A stretch of 64,000 nucleotides of DNA, from assembly GCA_964014735.1 (NCBI GenBank), contig CAXHBH010000003.1:42392-106391 (forward strand), given 5' to 3'. This DNA is from UBA7446 sp964014735. Lineage in GTDB: Bacteria > Bacteroidota > Bacteroidia > Flavobacteriales > Flavobacteriaceae. Of the stretch, positions 27,700 through 34,695 are shown in pieces. A program made the translations under genes and the position numbers. The notes beneath the pieces were generated by a model, which made no database searches, was not told the DNA's origin, and saw only the letters and a list, made by a program, of their open reading frames with translations. Numbering within the stretch: position 1 is the stretch's first letter; each line of letters begins with the position of its first letter.

Positions 27700-28254
27700 T
27701 TAAACTTTTTCAACTTGCATGTAGGAAAGCTCTAGTGGTGTTTTTCTTCCGAAAATCTTTACCATAACTTCCAACTTACGTTTTTCTTCATTTACTTTTT
27801 CAATACTGCCATTAAAGCCATTGAAAGGACCATCAATAACTTTGATTGTCTCTCCGATTTTAAATGGAATAACAATGTTTTCTGTTTGTACCGATAATTC
27901 ATCAACCTTACCGAGCATACGGTTTACTTCAGCTTTACGAAGTGGTACTGGTTCGCCACCTTTGGTTTCACCCAAAAAACCAATTACATTGGTAATGGAG
28001 CGGATAATGTGTGGTACTTCACCAGAAAGGTTGGCCTTAATCATGATGTAACCAGGGAAATAGTTGCGCTCTTTATTTACTTTCTTGCCATTTCGAATTT
28101 GTATTACCTTTTCAGTAGGTACTAATACTTCTTCTACATAATTGGAAAGACCAAGACGTGCAATATCAGATTCAATGTAAGACTTGATTTTATTTTCTTG
28201 ACCGCTAACAGCGCGTACAACATACCATTTTTTTACATCCGTGTCTGTTGTCAT
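27700..28254 (-). CDS. nusG: Transcription antitermination factor NusG
   Basis: A 184-residue protein. The N-terminal NGN domain binds RNA polymerase (KWYVVRAVSGQENKIKSYIE ... NYFPGYIMI) and the C-terminal KOW domain includes IDGPFNGFNGSIEKVNEEK. It couples transcription with translation or Rho. It starts two bases after secE. Confidence 0.97.
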   Translation of the reverse strand: MTTDTDVKKWYVVRAVSGQENKIKSYIESDIARLGLSNYVEEVLVPTEKVIQIRNGKKVNKERNYFPGYIMIKANLSGEVPHIIRSITNVIGFLGETKGGEPVPLRKAEVNRMLGKVDELSVQTENIVIPFKIGETIKVIDGPFNGFNGSIEKVNEEKRKLEVMVKIFGRKTPLELSYMQVEKV

Positions 28255-28256
28255 GA

Positions 28257-28448
28257 TTAGCCTATTAATTGAAAATAAAATTTAACGACACGAGATAATA
28301 GCGAGTCTGCACCCCAAATGGCAAGTGAAAAAATGATAGAAAAAACTACTACGACAGTTGTGTGGCGTAACAACTCGGATTGGGGTGTCCATGTTACGTG
28401 GTTTTTAAGTTCTGCAAAAGCGTCCTTTATGTACGTTATCATTGCCAT
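28257..28448 (-). CDS. secE: Preprotein translocase subunit SecE
   Basis: A 63-residue single-span membrane protein. The amphipathic N-terminal helix with the conserved ELKNHVTWTPQSELL region is followed by one membrane segment (about residues 30-50, TTVVVVFSIIFSLAIWGADSL). It clamps SecY in the inner-membrane channel. It lies between tRNA-Trp and nusG, as in most bacteria. Confidence 0.95.
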   Translation of the reverse strand: MAMITYIKDAFAELKNHVTWTPQSELLRHTTVVVVFSIIFSLAIWGADSLLSRVVKFYFQLIG

Positions 28449-28464
28449 TTTTTAATTCTCCTTG

Positions 28465-28537
28465 CACGGGTTGAGAGGCTCGAACTCCCGACACCTGGTT
28501 TTGGAGACCAGTGCTCTACCAACTGAGCTAAACCCGT
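28465..28537 (-). tRNA. tRNA-Trp (CCA)
   Basis: A 73-base cloverleaf without encoded CCA. The acceptor ACGGGTT pairs with AACCCGT. The D stem is GCTC/GAGC, the anticodon stem CTGGT/ACCAG with loop CTCCAAA (anticodon CCA), and the T arm has TTCGAGC. The discriminator base is G. It lies between tuf and secE, its usual place. Confidence 0.97.
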
Positions 28538-28590
28538 CTCTGTTGATGCACATGCTCCGTTTAGAGTTAGTACACCCGTTTAGTGCGCCA

Positions 28591-28619
28591 AAAGGTGCTG
28601 CATAAAACAGCACCTTTTA
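28591..28619 (-). terminator. Terminator-like hairpin after tuf
   Basis: A perfect 11-bp stem (28591-28601 with 28609-28619, AAAAGGTGCTG/CAGCACCTTTT) with a 7-base loop, 20 bases after the tuf stop. Only four T residues end the stem on either strand, so it may act as a leaky terminator or as a 3' stabiliser between tuf and tRNA-Trp/secE. Confidence 0.6.
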
Positions 28620-28639
28620 GACACAAAAAGTTGATTGTA

Positions 28640-29827
28640 TTAATCTAATATTTCTGTTACCTGACCTGCACCTACGGTACGACCTCCTTCACGAATCGCG
28701 AAACGAAGACCTACACTCAATGCAATAGGCTGAATCAAATCAACCTCAATTGTCAAGTTATCCCCAGGCATTACCATTTCTACACCAGAGGGTAGCGCAA
28801 TGTTTCCTGTAACGTCTGTTGTACGTACGTAAAACTGTGGACGATAGTTATTGTGGAATGGTGTGTGACGACCACCCTCTTCTTTTTTCAAGATATACAC
28901 CTCAGCTTTAAATTTAGCATGTGGTGTTACTGAACCAGTCTTACAAATTACCATACCGCGTTTGATGTCTGTTTTTTCAATACCACGAAGTAAGATACCT
29001 ACGTTATCTCCAGCTTCTCCACGATCAAGAATTTTACGGAACATCTCTACACCTGTAATTGTAGAATCTAATTTTTCAGCACCCATACCAATGATATCAA
29101 CCGAATCACTTGTGTTCGCAACTCCTGTTTCGATACGACCTGTAGCAACAGTACCACGACCTGTAATTGAAAATACATCCTCAATAGGCATCAGGAAATC
29201 TTTATCAACATCGCGTTTTGGAAGCTCAATCCATGAATCTACTACTTCCATCAAACTCATAACGGAGTCAACCCATTTTTGCTCTCCGTTTAATGCACCA
29301 AGTGCAGAACCAAGAATAACAGGTCCATTGTCTCCATCGTATTCGTAGAATGAAAGCAACTCACGAACCTCCATTTCAACAAGTTCTAATAATTCTTCAT
29401 CGTCCACCATGTCTGCTTTATTCAAAAAAGCAACAATACGTGGTATACCTACCTGACGGCCAAGAAGTATGTGCTCACGTGTTTGTGGCATTGGACCATC
29501 AGTTGCGGCAACTACTAAAATAGCACCATCCATTTGTGCAGCACCTGTTACCATGTTCTTTACATAATCGGCGTGTCCAGGACAGTCTACGTGTGCGTAG
29601 TGACGATTTGCTGTTTGATATTCAACGTGTGAAGTATTAATAGTAATACCTCTTTCTTTTTCTTCAGGGGCATTGTCAATTTGGTCAAAGCTTCTCGCTT
29701 CTGACAAACCAGCATCAGCTAGTACTTTAGTAATAGCAGCTGTTAACGTTGTTTTCCCGTGATCAACGTGTCCAATGGTACCAATATTAAGGTGTGGTTT
29801 GGACCGATCAAAAGTTTCTTTAGCCAT
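28640..29827 (-). CDS. tuf: Translation elongation factor Tu
   Basis: A 395-residue EF-Tu. G1 is GHVDHGKTTLTAAIT, switch I ERGITINTSHVEY, G3 DCPGHADYVKNM and G4 NKADMVD. The two beta-barrel domains follow with RGTVATGRIE and GGRHTPFHNNYRPQFY. It delivers aminoacyl-tRNA to the ribosome. Upstream, the tRNA cluster that normally precedes it is about 2.9 kb away, and a separate promoter box lies just before the gene. Confidence 0.99.
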   Translation of the reverse strand: MAKETFDRSKPHLNIGTIGHVDHGKTTLTAAITKVLADAGLSEARSFDQIDNAPEEKERGITINTSHVEYQTANRHYAHVDCPGHADYVKNMVTGAAQMDGAILVVAATDGPMPQTREHILLGRQVGIPRIVAFLNKADMVDDEELLELVEMEVRELLSFYEYDGDNGPVILGSALGALNGEQKWVDSVMSLMEVVDSWIELPKRDVDKDFLMPIEDVFSITGRGTVATGRIETGVANTSDSVDIIGMGAEKLDSTITGVEMFRKILDRGEAGDNVGILLRGIEKTDIKRGMVICKTGSVTPHAKFKAEVYILKKEEGGRHTPFHNNYRPQFYVRTTDVTGNIALPSGVEMVMPGDNLTIEVDLIQPIALSVGLRFAIREGGRTVGAGQVTEILD

Positions 29828-29859
29828 AATAATGTAAGTTTATTCTTTTAAAATGAGCG

Positions 29860-29867
29860 CAAATATA
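29860..29867 (-). promoter_or_regulatory. -7 box of tuf promoter
   Basis: TATATTTG on the minus strand, ending 32 bases before the tuf ATG, fits TAnnTTTG. The matching -33 TTTG is not clear at 19-21 bases. It would let tuf be transcribed independently of the distant tRNA cluster. Confidence 0.6.
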
Positions 29868-30163
29868 ATCTTTTCCTGTTTTAAATACATGCTTAACCAA
29901 AAAAAATATTTAGATTTCTAATATATTGATTGTTCCTAAATCAAAACATATGAACTCAAAAAGCATAAACCTACTCAGCATATTAGCTTCTTTTGACATG
30001 ATAGCAGCTGGAATTAAAACTATTTACGATTAAAGCCTGCTCCTCAAGGACATTGGCATTTACTTTATTTCCAAGGGCTTCTTTCTCATTTCGCTCATGA
30101 AAAAGCACAAAAAAAAGTAAATGCAATTGTTTAAATAACAAAAAGTCTTAAACGCAGTAAAGC
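29868..30163. other. Intergenic stretch with possible repeat remnant
   Basis: Apart from the tuf promoter, this stretch contains no convincing gene. On the minus strand a frame is open from about 30152 to a stop at 29983, reading LFKQLHLLFFVLFHERNEK and onwards to NSFNSSCYHVKRS, without a plausible start. It overlaps a 27-codon plus-strand frame starting at 29950. The minus frame could be the edge of a dispersed repeat or a decayed gene. Confidence 0.35.
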
Positions 30164-30490
30164 CTAATTTTTAACAAAAGGAACGGCTGTATTGGCTATT
30201 TGAAGCATATACATTCCGGTTTGCAAGTCGTAGATATCGATTTCTTGATCGCTTGAAACAATACCTGATTGAATCTCAATGCCTAAAATAGAATATAAAC
30301 GATAATGCTCTGCTGCATTCAGACCGCTTACTCGTAAGAAAGACGTGCTTGGATTGGGATACACACTTAAGATAGACTTCTTATTATCTTGAATATTTAA
30401 GCTTGGATCTGTGGAACGTTGATAGCTAAAGCCACCGCCTGCTTGCCCAGGTGTCCATGAAGTAATTTTAATGTCAATATAAATGTTATC
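30164..30490 (-). pseudogene. C-terminal remnant of a T9SS-secreted protein
   Basis: The last ~75 codons are a good T9SS type A sorting domain: SVYPNPSTSFLRVSG, YSILGIEIQSG, DIYDLQTGMYMLQI and a basic end. Ahead of it lies YIDIKITSWTPGQAGGGFSY, like the extracellular part of a larger protein. There is no signal peptide, and the frame has no reasonable start. Coding likeness fades near 30490, where a fragment on the other strand begins. It is most likely the leftover tail of a large exported protein. The domain directs transport across the outer membrane. Confidence 0.7.
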
Positions 30491-30494
30491 GGAA

Positions 30495-30625
30495 ATAAGA
30501 TTAACGCAATAGTTGATGAAGTTCAAAGAGAGCAGCAAGTCTTTAAACTTACGTTAGCACAAGCTATGCCTAGTTTATTGACTTTTGATATGGTGCAAAA
30601 TAAATTATCAATGAAAATCAGTTAG
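30495..30625 (+). pseudogene. C-terminal fragment of an unrecognised protein
   Basis: About 43 codons ending in TAG at 30623-30625 read NAIVDEVQREQQVFKLTLAQ followed by AMPSLLTFDMVQNKLSMKIS. The sequence looks like a real, mostly helical protein end, but no start codon or upstream partner exists: the frame meets a TGA further upstream within the T9SS remnant. I do not recognise the family. Both this and the T9SS remnant are cut at about the same point, which suggests a recombination junction. Confidence 0.4.
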
Positions 30626-30710
30626 TATGCTTTCTGAAGACAGGCTTGGGGGTGTCCACCCTTACTCCCCTTGCTTGTTTTTTATATGTTTATAAATAAA
30701 ATTTTTAATT

Positions 30711-30860
30711 ATGGAAGAAGCATTTTATATGTTTTTAGCAGTAGGTTTGTTTTTGGGGATGATATTTCTTTTACGTTGGATTGGCGCTTGGATGTTACGT
30801 ATAGACAAAGTCATAAATGTTTTAGAGGATATTTTAACTGAATTAAAAAGTAAAAATTAG
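30711..30860 (+). CDS. Small membrane protein, 49 residues
   Basis: An ORF of 49 codons: MEEAFYMFLAVGLFLGMIFL, then RWIGAWMLRIDKVINVLEDI and a basic tail. One transmembrane segment spans about residues 5-22, followed by an amphipathic helix. It starts well with an ATG and lies 7 bases before the next gene, with which it may be co-transcribed. The function is unknown, and its composition fits a genuine small membrane protein. Confidence 0.6.
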   Translation: MEEAFYMFLAVGLFLGMIFLLRWIGAWMLRIDKVINVLEDILTELKSKN

Positions 30861-30867
30861 TTTAAGA

Positions 30868-31383
30868 ATGAAAAAACTACTTCTACTATTCCTGCTAATT
30901 CTTGGATACGCAGCAAATGCTCAAACAAGAAGTATTTTCAATTCCGATAATGAGATATATAATAATTTAAGTGAAACCATATGGAAAGTAGATGGAAACA
31001 ATGAGCACGATGAGCCAAAATACTATATACAGATTAAACATAGACTGTATAACGAAATTTTAATTCACGATTTCACTTTAAGCCAATTAAGAAAGGTATA
31101 CTGCTACGCTTTGGATTATATGGAAGGACAAGAGTTTGCCTATAAAAAGACTATGGGCTGGGCTAAACTAGAGCACTCTCACGGAATTATTCAATTCAAA
31201 GTGGGTTTTAATAGCAAACGTAAGCCATACACAAAAGTGGAACTTTGTTTCTATGACGAAGATTGGATACACAGCTTTAGCGAAACGTTAAGTCTTGAAA
31301 GCCTACTCAAGTGGATAGGAGAGGACTTTGATGATTGGAGAAATCCAAACTGGAAAAATAAATACTGTTACATCGACAGATGA
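30868..31383 (+). CDS. Exported hypothetical protein, 171 residues
   Basis: Begins with a signal peptide, MKKLLLLFLLILGYAANAQ, with probable cleavage after ANA. The mature part is rich in Trp, Tyr and charged residues (TIWKVDGNNEHDEPKYYIQI, WKNKYCYIDR at the end) and has no motif I recognise. Its stop overlaps an ATG of the following gene, and both genes begin with nearly the same Leu-rich signal. It is probably secreted to the periplasm. It belongs to the accessory island. Confidence 0.75.
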   Translation: MKKLLLLFLLILGYAANAQTRSIFNSDNEIYNNLSETIWKVDGNNEHDEPKYYIQIKHRLYNEILIHDFTLSQLRKVYCYALDYMEGQEFAYKKTMGWAKLEHSHGIIQFKVGFNSKRKPYTKVELCFYDEDWIHSFSETLSLESLLKWIGEDFDDWRNPNWKNKYCYIDR

Positions 31384-31394
31384 TGATTACTAAA

Positions 31395-32099
31395 ATGAAA
31401 AAATTACTACTACTATTACTATTTATTCCACTAGTGTCTTTTGGGCAGTCTGCTTGGAACTTAAAAAATACTACAAGTACTTTTGATGGAAATCAATCTC
31501 TAATTTATGTAGAAGGCTATAATGGTACTCACCCCTACAAAAATCCAGTTGTGGGTATAAATGAAGATAACAATCTTACATTATTAGATTTCGGGTATAT
31601 AGGTTCTGGCGATGATTTAGTTATGGTGATGGTTGCGTTTGATAAAAATCCTGATACTGTAAAATCATATCTTTTCAAAAGAGCAGATAGTAATATTATT
31701 AGGCTTAAGGAAGATTTGTATGTGTACGAATTAGCAACTGCGTTTAGTAAATATAATTTAGCAGAATTCAGAGTTTACAATGATATGGGCGATACATATG
31801 AGTTTACAATATCATTATCAGGATTTACAAAAGTTTATAATAAATTGTTTCCAAATGGAATTAATGAGGCAAAAAAAGTAGTTGCTGCTCTTGAGAAAAA
31901 AAGAATTGAAATTAAAAAGGATGAAGCAAAAAAAGAAAGAGAAAAAGTATTGGAGGAAGCAAAAAAAGAAAGAGAAGAAGAATTAAAGGAATTAAGGCTC
32001 AATGAAATAGCTAACAAAGCAAGTGAATGGCTTGAATTTTTTAAAAATGAATTGTATCCACAACTTTTAGAATTACAAAAAAAGTATCCATTATTGTAA
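31395..32099 (+). CDS. Exported hypothetical protein with coiled-coil tail
   Basis: A 234-residue protein with signal peptide MKKLLLLLLFIPLVSFGQS, then a beta-rich region of about 130 residues, then a Lys/Glu-rich coiled coil (about residues 155-205, with repeats of EAKKEREK type). An in-frame ATG at 31380 overlaps the previous stop (ATGATGA) and may be the real start; 31395 was chosen for a compact signal peptide. After the TAA at 32097 the same frame stays open for 72 more sense-looking codons, so the protein may have been cut short by a nonsense mutation. Function unknown. Confidence 0.65.
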   Translation: MKKLLLLLLFIPLVSFGQSAWNLKNTTSTFDGNQSLIYVEGYNGTHPYKNPVVGINEDNNLTLLDFGYIGSGDDLVMVMVAFDKNPDTVKSYLFKRADSNIIRLKEDLYVYELATAFSKYNLAEFRVYNDMGDTYEFTISLSGFTKVYNKLFPNGINEAKKVVAALEKKRIEIKKDEAKKEREKVLEEAKKEREEELKELRLNEIANKASEWLEFFKNELYPQLLELQKKYPLL

Positions 32100-32318
32100 A
32101 AACCAAAAACTTCAATCTACAATGATGATTGGATACTTACTCAAGCAGACATGTACTTAAATGGGATAAAACCTGATTTAACAGATGTAAATAAATTAAA
32201 ATTCACAAAAAGGGGTAAATGGGTAGATTTAATATTACTTAAAGAAAATAGCAGCCAAACCGACACTATTTATAGACAAGTTTACTCCATTAATTTTGCA
32301 AACACCTTCAAAAATTAA
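32100..32318 (+). pseudogene. In-frame continuation beyond the stop of the coiled-coil protein
   Basis: Seventy-two codons in the same frame as the preceding gene, from just after its TAA to a second TAA at 32316. The peptide looks genuine: TSIYNDDWILTQADMYLNG, KLKFTKRGKWVDLILLK and YRQVYSINFANTFKN. There is an internal ATG at 32151 (MYLNGIKPDL) but no signal or promoter. Either the stop at 32097 is a recent nonsense change in a gene of about 307 codons, or this is the tail of another gene joined here. Confidence 0.5.
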
Positions 32319-32393
32319 AACAAATAATTCTGATTTCTAATAAAAAAACAAAACCCCATAACTTACTTAACCTATAATAGAACAATTTAGACA

Positions 32394-32666
32394 ATGGCAT
32401 ACGGAATAAAAACAGGAGGCAGAACTAAAGGCACTCCTAATAAGATAACCACAGAAGTAAAAGAAAAGCTACAAGTATTGATAGATAAAACAGTAGATGA
32501 ACTTACAACTGCTAATTTAAGCGTATCTCACAAGCTAAAACTGCTAGAACTAGCTTTAAACTATACCCTCCCCAAACTTGCCCACACGTACAATGAAGTA
32601 GATAACAAGCAAAAAACATTTAGAGTGGAGTATGTGCCTAGCCTAGAGGAAATAGACAATAGCTAA
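32394..32666 (+). CDS. Small protein with GGRTKGTPNK motif, phage/element-like
   Basis: A 90-residue protein that begins MAYGIKTGGRTKGTPNKITT and continues with a helical region (EVKEKLQVLIDKTVDEL ... LKLLELALNYTLPKLA). The GGR-x-KGTPNK opening is common in small proteins of Bacteroidota phages and integrative elements (DUF5681-like). The match is by motif only. It is the last ORF before the tRNA-Thr gene and supports a mobile origin of the island. Confidence 0.6.
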   Translation: MAYGIKTGGRTKGTPNKITTEVKEKLQVLIDKTVDELTTANLSVSHKLKLLELALNYTLPKLAHTYNEVDNKQKTFRVEYVPSLEEIDNS

Positions 32667-32760
32667 AAGTGGCTAAAAACAGCACTTGTTGAACTTCTAG
32701 TTCATTATTAGTTCATTTTGTAGTGCGTAGTAGTAATATAAAAATGGTAATTAACAGATG

Positions 32761-32832
32761 AGCCAATGAGCAGATTTGAACTGCCGACCTCTTCCTTACC
32801 AAGGAAACGCTCTACCCCTGAGCTACATCGGC
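32761..32832 (-). tRNA. tRNA-Thr (GGT)
   Basis: A 72-base cloverleaf. The acceptor GCCGATG pairs with CATTGGC (one G-T pair), the anticodon stem is TTTCC/GGAAG with loop TTGGTAA (anticodon GGT), and the T loop is TTCAAAT. Last of the four tRNAs transcribed leftward; its 3' end faces the accessory island. Confidence 0.95.
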
Positions 32833-32847
32833 GTTAGTAAAAAAAAG

Positions 32848-32920
32848 AGCGGGAGACCGGGTTCGAACCGGCGACATTCAGCTTGGAAGGCTGACGCTCT
32901 ACCAACTGAGCTACTCCCGC
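32848..32920 (-). tRNA. tRNA-Gly (TCC)
   Basis: A 73-base cloverleaf. The acceptor GCGGGAG pairs with CTCCCGC, the anticodon stem is TCAGC/GCTGA with loop CTTCCAA (anticodon TCC), and the T arm is GCCGG-TTCGAAC-CCGGT with a final G-T closing pair. It lies 15 bases from tRNA-Thr (GGT). Confidence 0.97.
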
Positions 32921-32936
32921 GTTTATCTTTTTAGTG

Positions 32937-33019
32937 TGGGGAGAGCAGGATTCGAACCTGCGAAGTTAAAAAACAACAGATTTACAGTCTGTCCTCGTTG
33001 GCCGCTTGAGTATCTCCCC
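32937..33019 (-). tRNA. tRNA-Tyr (GTA)
   Basis: An 83-base class II tRNA with a long variable arm. The acceptor GGGGAGA pairs with TCTCCCC, the anticodon stem is CAGAC/CTGTT with loop TGTAAAT (anticodon GTA), and the T arm is GCAGG-TTCGAAT-CCTGC. Third from the left in the four-tRNA cluster. Confidence 0.96.
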
Positions 33020-33061
33020 TATTACAAAGATCGTTCACCACAAAAGGATGAAAAATACAAG

Positions 33062-33135
33062 AGCCGATGGAGGGACTCGAACCCACGACCTGCTGATTAC
33101 AAATCAGCTGCTCTAGCCAGCTGAGCTACATCGGC
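33062..33135 (-). tRNA. tRNA-Thr (TGT)
   Basis: A 74-base cloverleaf. The acceptor GCCGATG pairs with CATCGGC, the anticodon stem is GCTGA/TCAGC with loop TTTGTAA (anticodon TGT), and the T arm has TTCGAGT. First tRNA of the cluster downstream of hpf. Confidence 0.97.
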
Positions 33136-33196
33136 CTGTGCTCTTATAAAAGAGCGGTTGCAAATGTAACAATTAATTTAGTTGGCTTCAAAAAAA

Positions 33197-33511
33197 TTAA
33201 ATGCCATTTTGATATGAACGCAATTGCTTTTCTTTATAGCGAATGAGCAAACGCTCAACAGCCTTAGATGCAGCATCAATAGCCTCTTCGAAAGTGTTAC
33301 TTTTTTTCTTAACCATTAAAATATCTCCAGGTATTTTGACTTTTATCTCAACTTGCTTACCACGTGAGCGTGCAGATTTTTCCAACTTCATATATAAGTC
33401 GGTGGCTAAAATTTTTCCATAGTAGTGCCGGTATTTATTAATACGCTTGGATATAAAACATTTGAGTTTGGACTTAACTGAAAAGTTAATGGCTTGAATA
33501 GTTAGTTGCAT
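33197..33511 (-). CDS. hpf: Ribosome hibernation promoting factor, short form
   Basis: A 104-residue protein of the HPF/RaiA fold: MQLTIQAINFSVKSKLKCFI, then the VEIKVKIPGDILMVKKKSNTFEEA region and AIDAASKAVERL near the end. It binds the 30S decoding site and inactivates ribosomes in stationary phase. The ATG at 33511 gives the family N-terminus; a longer frame overlaps xerC. It follows rpsU and xerC and precedes the tRNAs. Confidence 0.9.
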   Translation of the reverse strand: MQLTIQAINFSVKSKLKCFISKRINKYRHYYGKILATDLYMKLEKSARSRGKQVEIKVKIPGDILMVKKKSNTFEEAIDAASKAVERLLIRYKEKQLRSYQNGI

Positions 33512-33554
33512 ATAAAATTTTAAAAATGTTAAAAAATGTGTACTTGGGCGATAC

Positions 33555-34445
33555 TTACTTTTTAGCTCTAGGGTGTGCAGCCCGATAGGCATCCTGAACT
33601 TTGGGGAGCTGAACTTTTGTATACTCTTGTGTCGCAGCCAAGCTTTCATGGCCAAGTATTTCCTGAACCACGTTAATGTCTGCACCTGCATCTAACATGT
33701 GTGTGGCAAAGCTGTGTCGCAATACATGTGGAGAGGTACTTATCTTACTTGATACCCTTCTAAAATACGTCTTTATCAAACGATAAACAAATGCTGGGTA
33801 TGTTTTATTTCCCTTATTGGTCACCAATAAGAAGGAATGAGAAGATGTACCCAAATAAGCGTTACGCTGTTCCAGATAATGCTTTAAAGTGACAGTTAGG
33901 GCAGGTATCATGGGTATAAGTCGTTCCTTATTTCGTTTACCCAGAACACGCATCTGACTCTGTGCCCAATCGATATCCGAAGTTTTTAATTCAATAAGCT
34001 CGGACTGACGTATACCCGTACCATACAAAAGCTCAATGGCTGTTGCATCTCTTAGGCTTGCAAAATCAGTTCGGTCAATTTGTTCAAGTACTATATTCAG
34101 CTCTGCAACACTGAAAGGTGTAATGAATGCCTTCTTTGCCTTTACAGCCTTATGCTTTGCAAATGGATGTACCTCAATGATACCTGTTTTTTGAAAATAG
34201 TTATAAAGTGATTTTAGTGCTGAGCACTTACGGTTAATGCTGCGCATGGTAAGGCCACGTTTAGACAGCGATATGATATAGTCACGTAACATTGTAAAAT
34301 GCACTTTCTCAAGATTTCGCAAGCCGTAGGCATCTAAACAATGCAAGGCAAAACCTTCTATATCTTTGCTATACGCACGTATCGTATGTGTTGAATAGTT
34401 TTTCTCAGAGGATAAATAGCGGAGAAAAGCAGCAACATTGTCCAT
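33555..34445 (-). CDS. xerC: Tyrosine recombinase XerC
   Basis: A 296-residue recombinase. The N-terminal SAM-like core-binding domain (about 1-85) is followed by the catalytic domain with Arg in GTGIRQSEL, HxxR in HVLRHSFATHM, His in LGHES and the nucleophile Tyr in EYTKV. It resolves chromosome dimers at dif. The place between rpsU and hpf is the usual chromosomal one in this phylum, so it is not an integrase of the nearby island. Confidence 0.93.
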   Translation of the reverse strand: MDNVAAFLRYLSSEKNYSTHTIRAYSKDIEGFALHCLDAYGLRNLEKVHFTMLRDYIISLSKRGLTMRSINRKCSALKSLYNYFQKTGIIEVHPFAKHKAVKAKKAFITPFSVAELNIVLEQIDRTDFASLRDATAIELLYGTGIRQSELIELKTSDIDWAQSQMRVLGKRNKERLIPMIPALTVTLKHYLEQRNAYLGTSSHSFLLVTNKGNKTYPAFVYRLIKTYFRRVSSKISTSPHVLRHSFATHMLDAGADINVVQEILGHESLAATQEYTKVQLPKVQDAYRAAHPRAKK

Positions 34446-34467
34446 GAGGACAAGTTACAAAAAGAAA

Positions 34468-34662
34468 TTACACGTCTTCTTGGTCGCGTAAGTGCTGAAT
34501 GTAAGCAGCTTTTTGAATTTCAGCGCGACGAGAAACAGAAGGTTTCGAGAATGTCTGGCGCTGACGGAGTTGACGCATGGTTCCTGTTTTATCAAACTTA
34601 CGCTTGAAACGCTTAAGTGCGCGTTCGATATTTTCACCATCTTTGATAGGAATTATTAGCAT
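34468..34662 (-). CDS. rpsU: 30S ribosomal protein S21
   Basis: A 64-residue protein: MLIIPIKDGENIERALKRFK, then RKFDKTGTMRQLRQRQTFSK and a basic helix to the end. In Bacteroidota bS21 helps bury the anti-Shine-Dalgarno end of 16S rRNA, which explains why most genes lack Shine-Dalgarno sequences. This gene itself carries a strong one 8 bases before its ATG, consistent with autoregulation known for this clade. It starts the rpsU-xerC-hpf unit. Confidence 0.97.
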   Translation of the reverse strand: MLIIPIKDGENIERALKRFKRKFDKTGTMRQLRQRQTFSKPSVSRRAEIQKAAYIQHLRDQEDV

Positions 34663-34670
34663 GAATCTAC

Positions 34671-34676
34671 CCTCCT
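34671..34676 (-). promoter_or_regulatory. Strong Shine-Dalgarno sequence of rpsU
   Basis: AGGAGG, within the longer AAAGGAGGG (34670-34678), lies 8 bases before the rpsU ATG, optimal spacing. No comparable site was noticed before other genes in this window. It fits translation of rpsU by ribosomes that lack bS21. Confidence 0.8.
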
Positions 34677-34695
34677 TTCTTTTAAAATTAGTTTA

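Larger units (their letters stand above)
29868..32760. mobile_element. Accessory island between tRNA-Thr and tuf
   Basis: About 2.9 kb of AT-rich DNA separates the 3' end of tRNA-Thr (GGT) from tuf, where related genomes have the tRNAs directly before tuf. It holds only hypothetical genes on the plus strand, opposite to its surroundings, together with fragments of genes. One ORF has a phage- or element-like GGRTKGTPNK motif. The 3' side of a tRNA gene is a classic integration site. No integrase and no duplicated tRNA end (att site) were found, so it may be a decayed element or a chance insertion hotspot. Confidence 0.45.

Noticed and set aside
32667..32760. Direct repeat TAGTTCATT beside the tRNA as an att site
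   Set aside because: The repeat is only 9 bases, both copies lie within 25 bases, and it does not match the tRNA 3' end.
33555..34445. xerC as the integrase of the adjacent island
   Set aside because: It lies between rpsU and hpf, the usual place of the housekeeping XerC in this phylum, and is on the other side of the tRNA cluster from the island.
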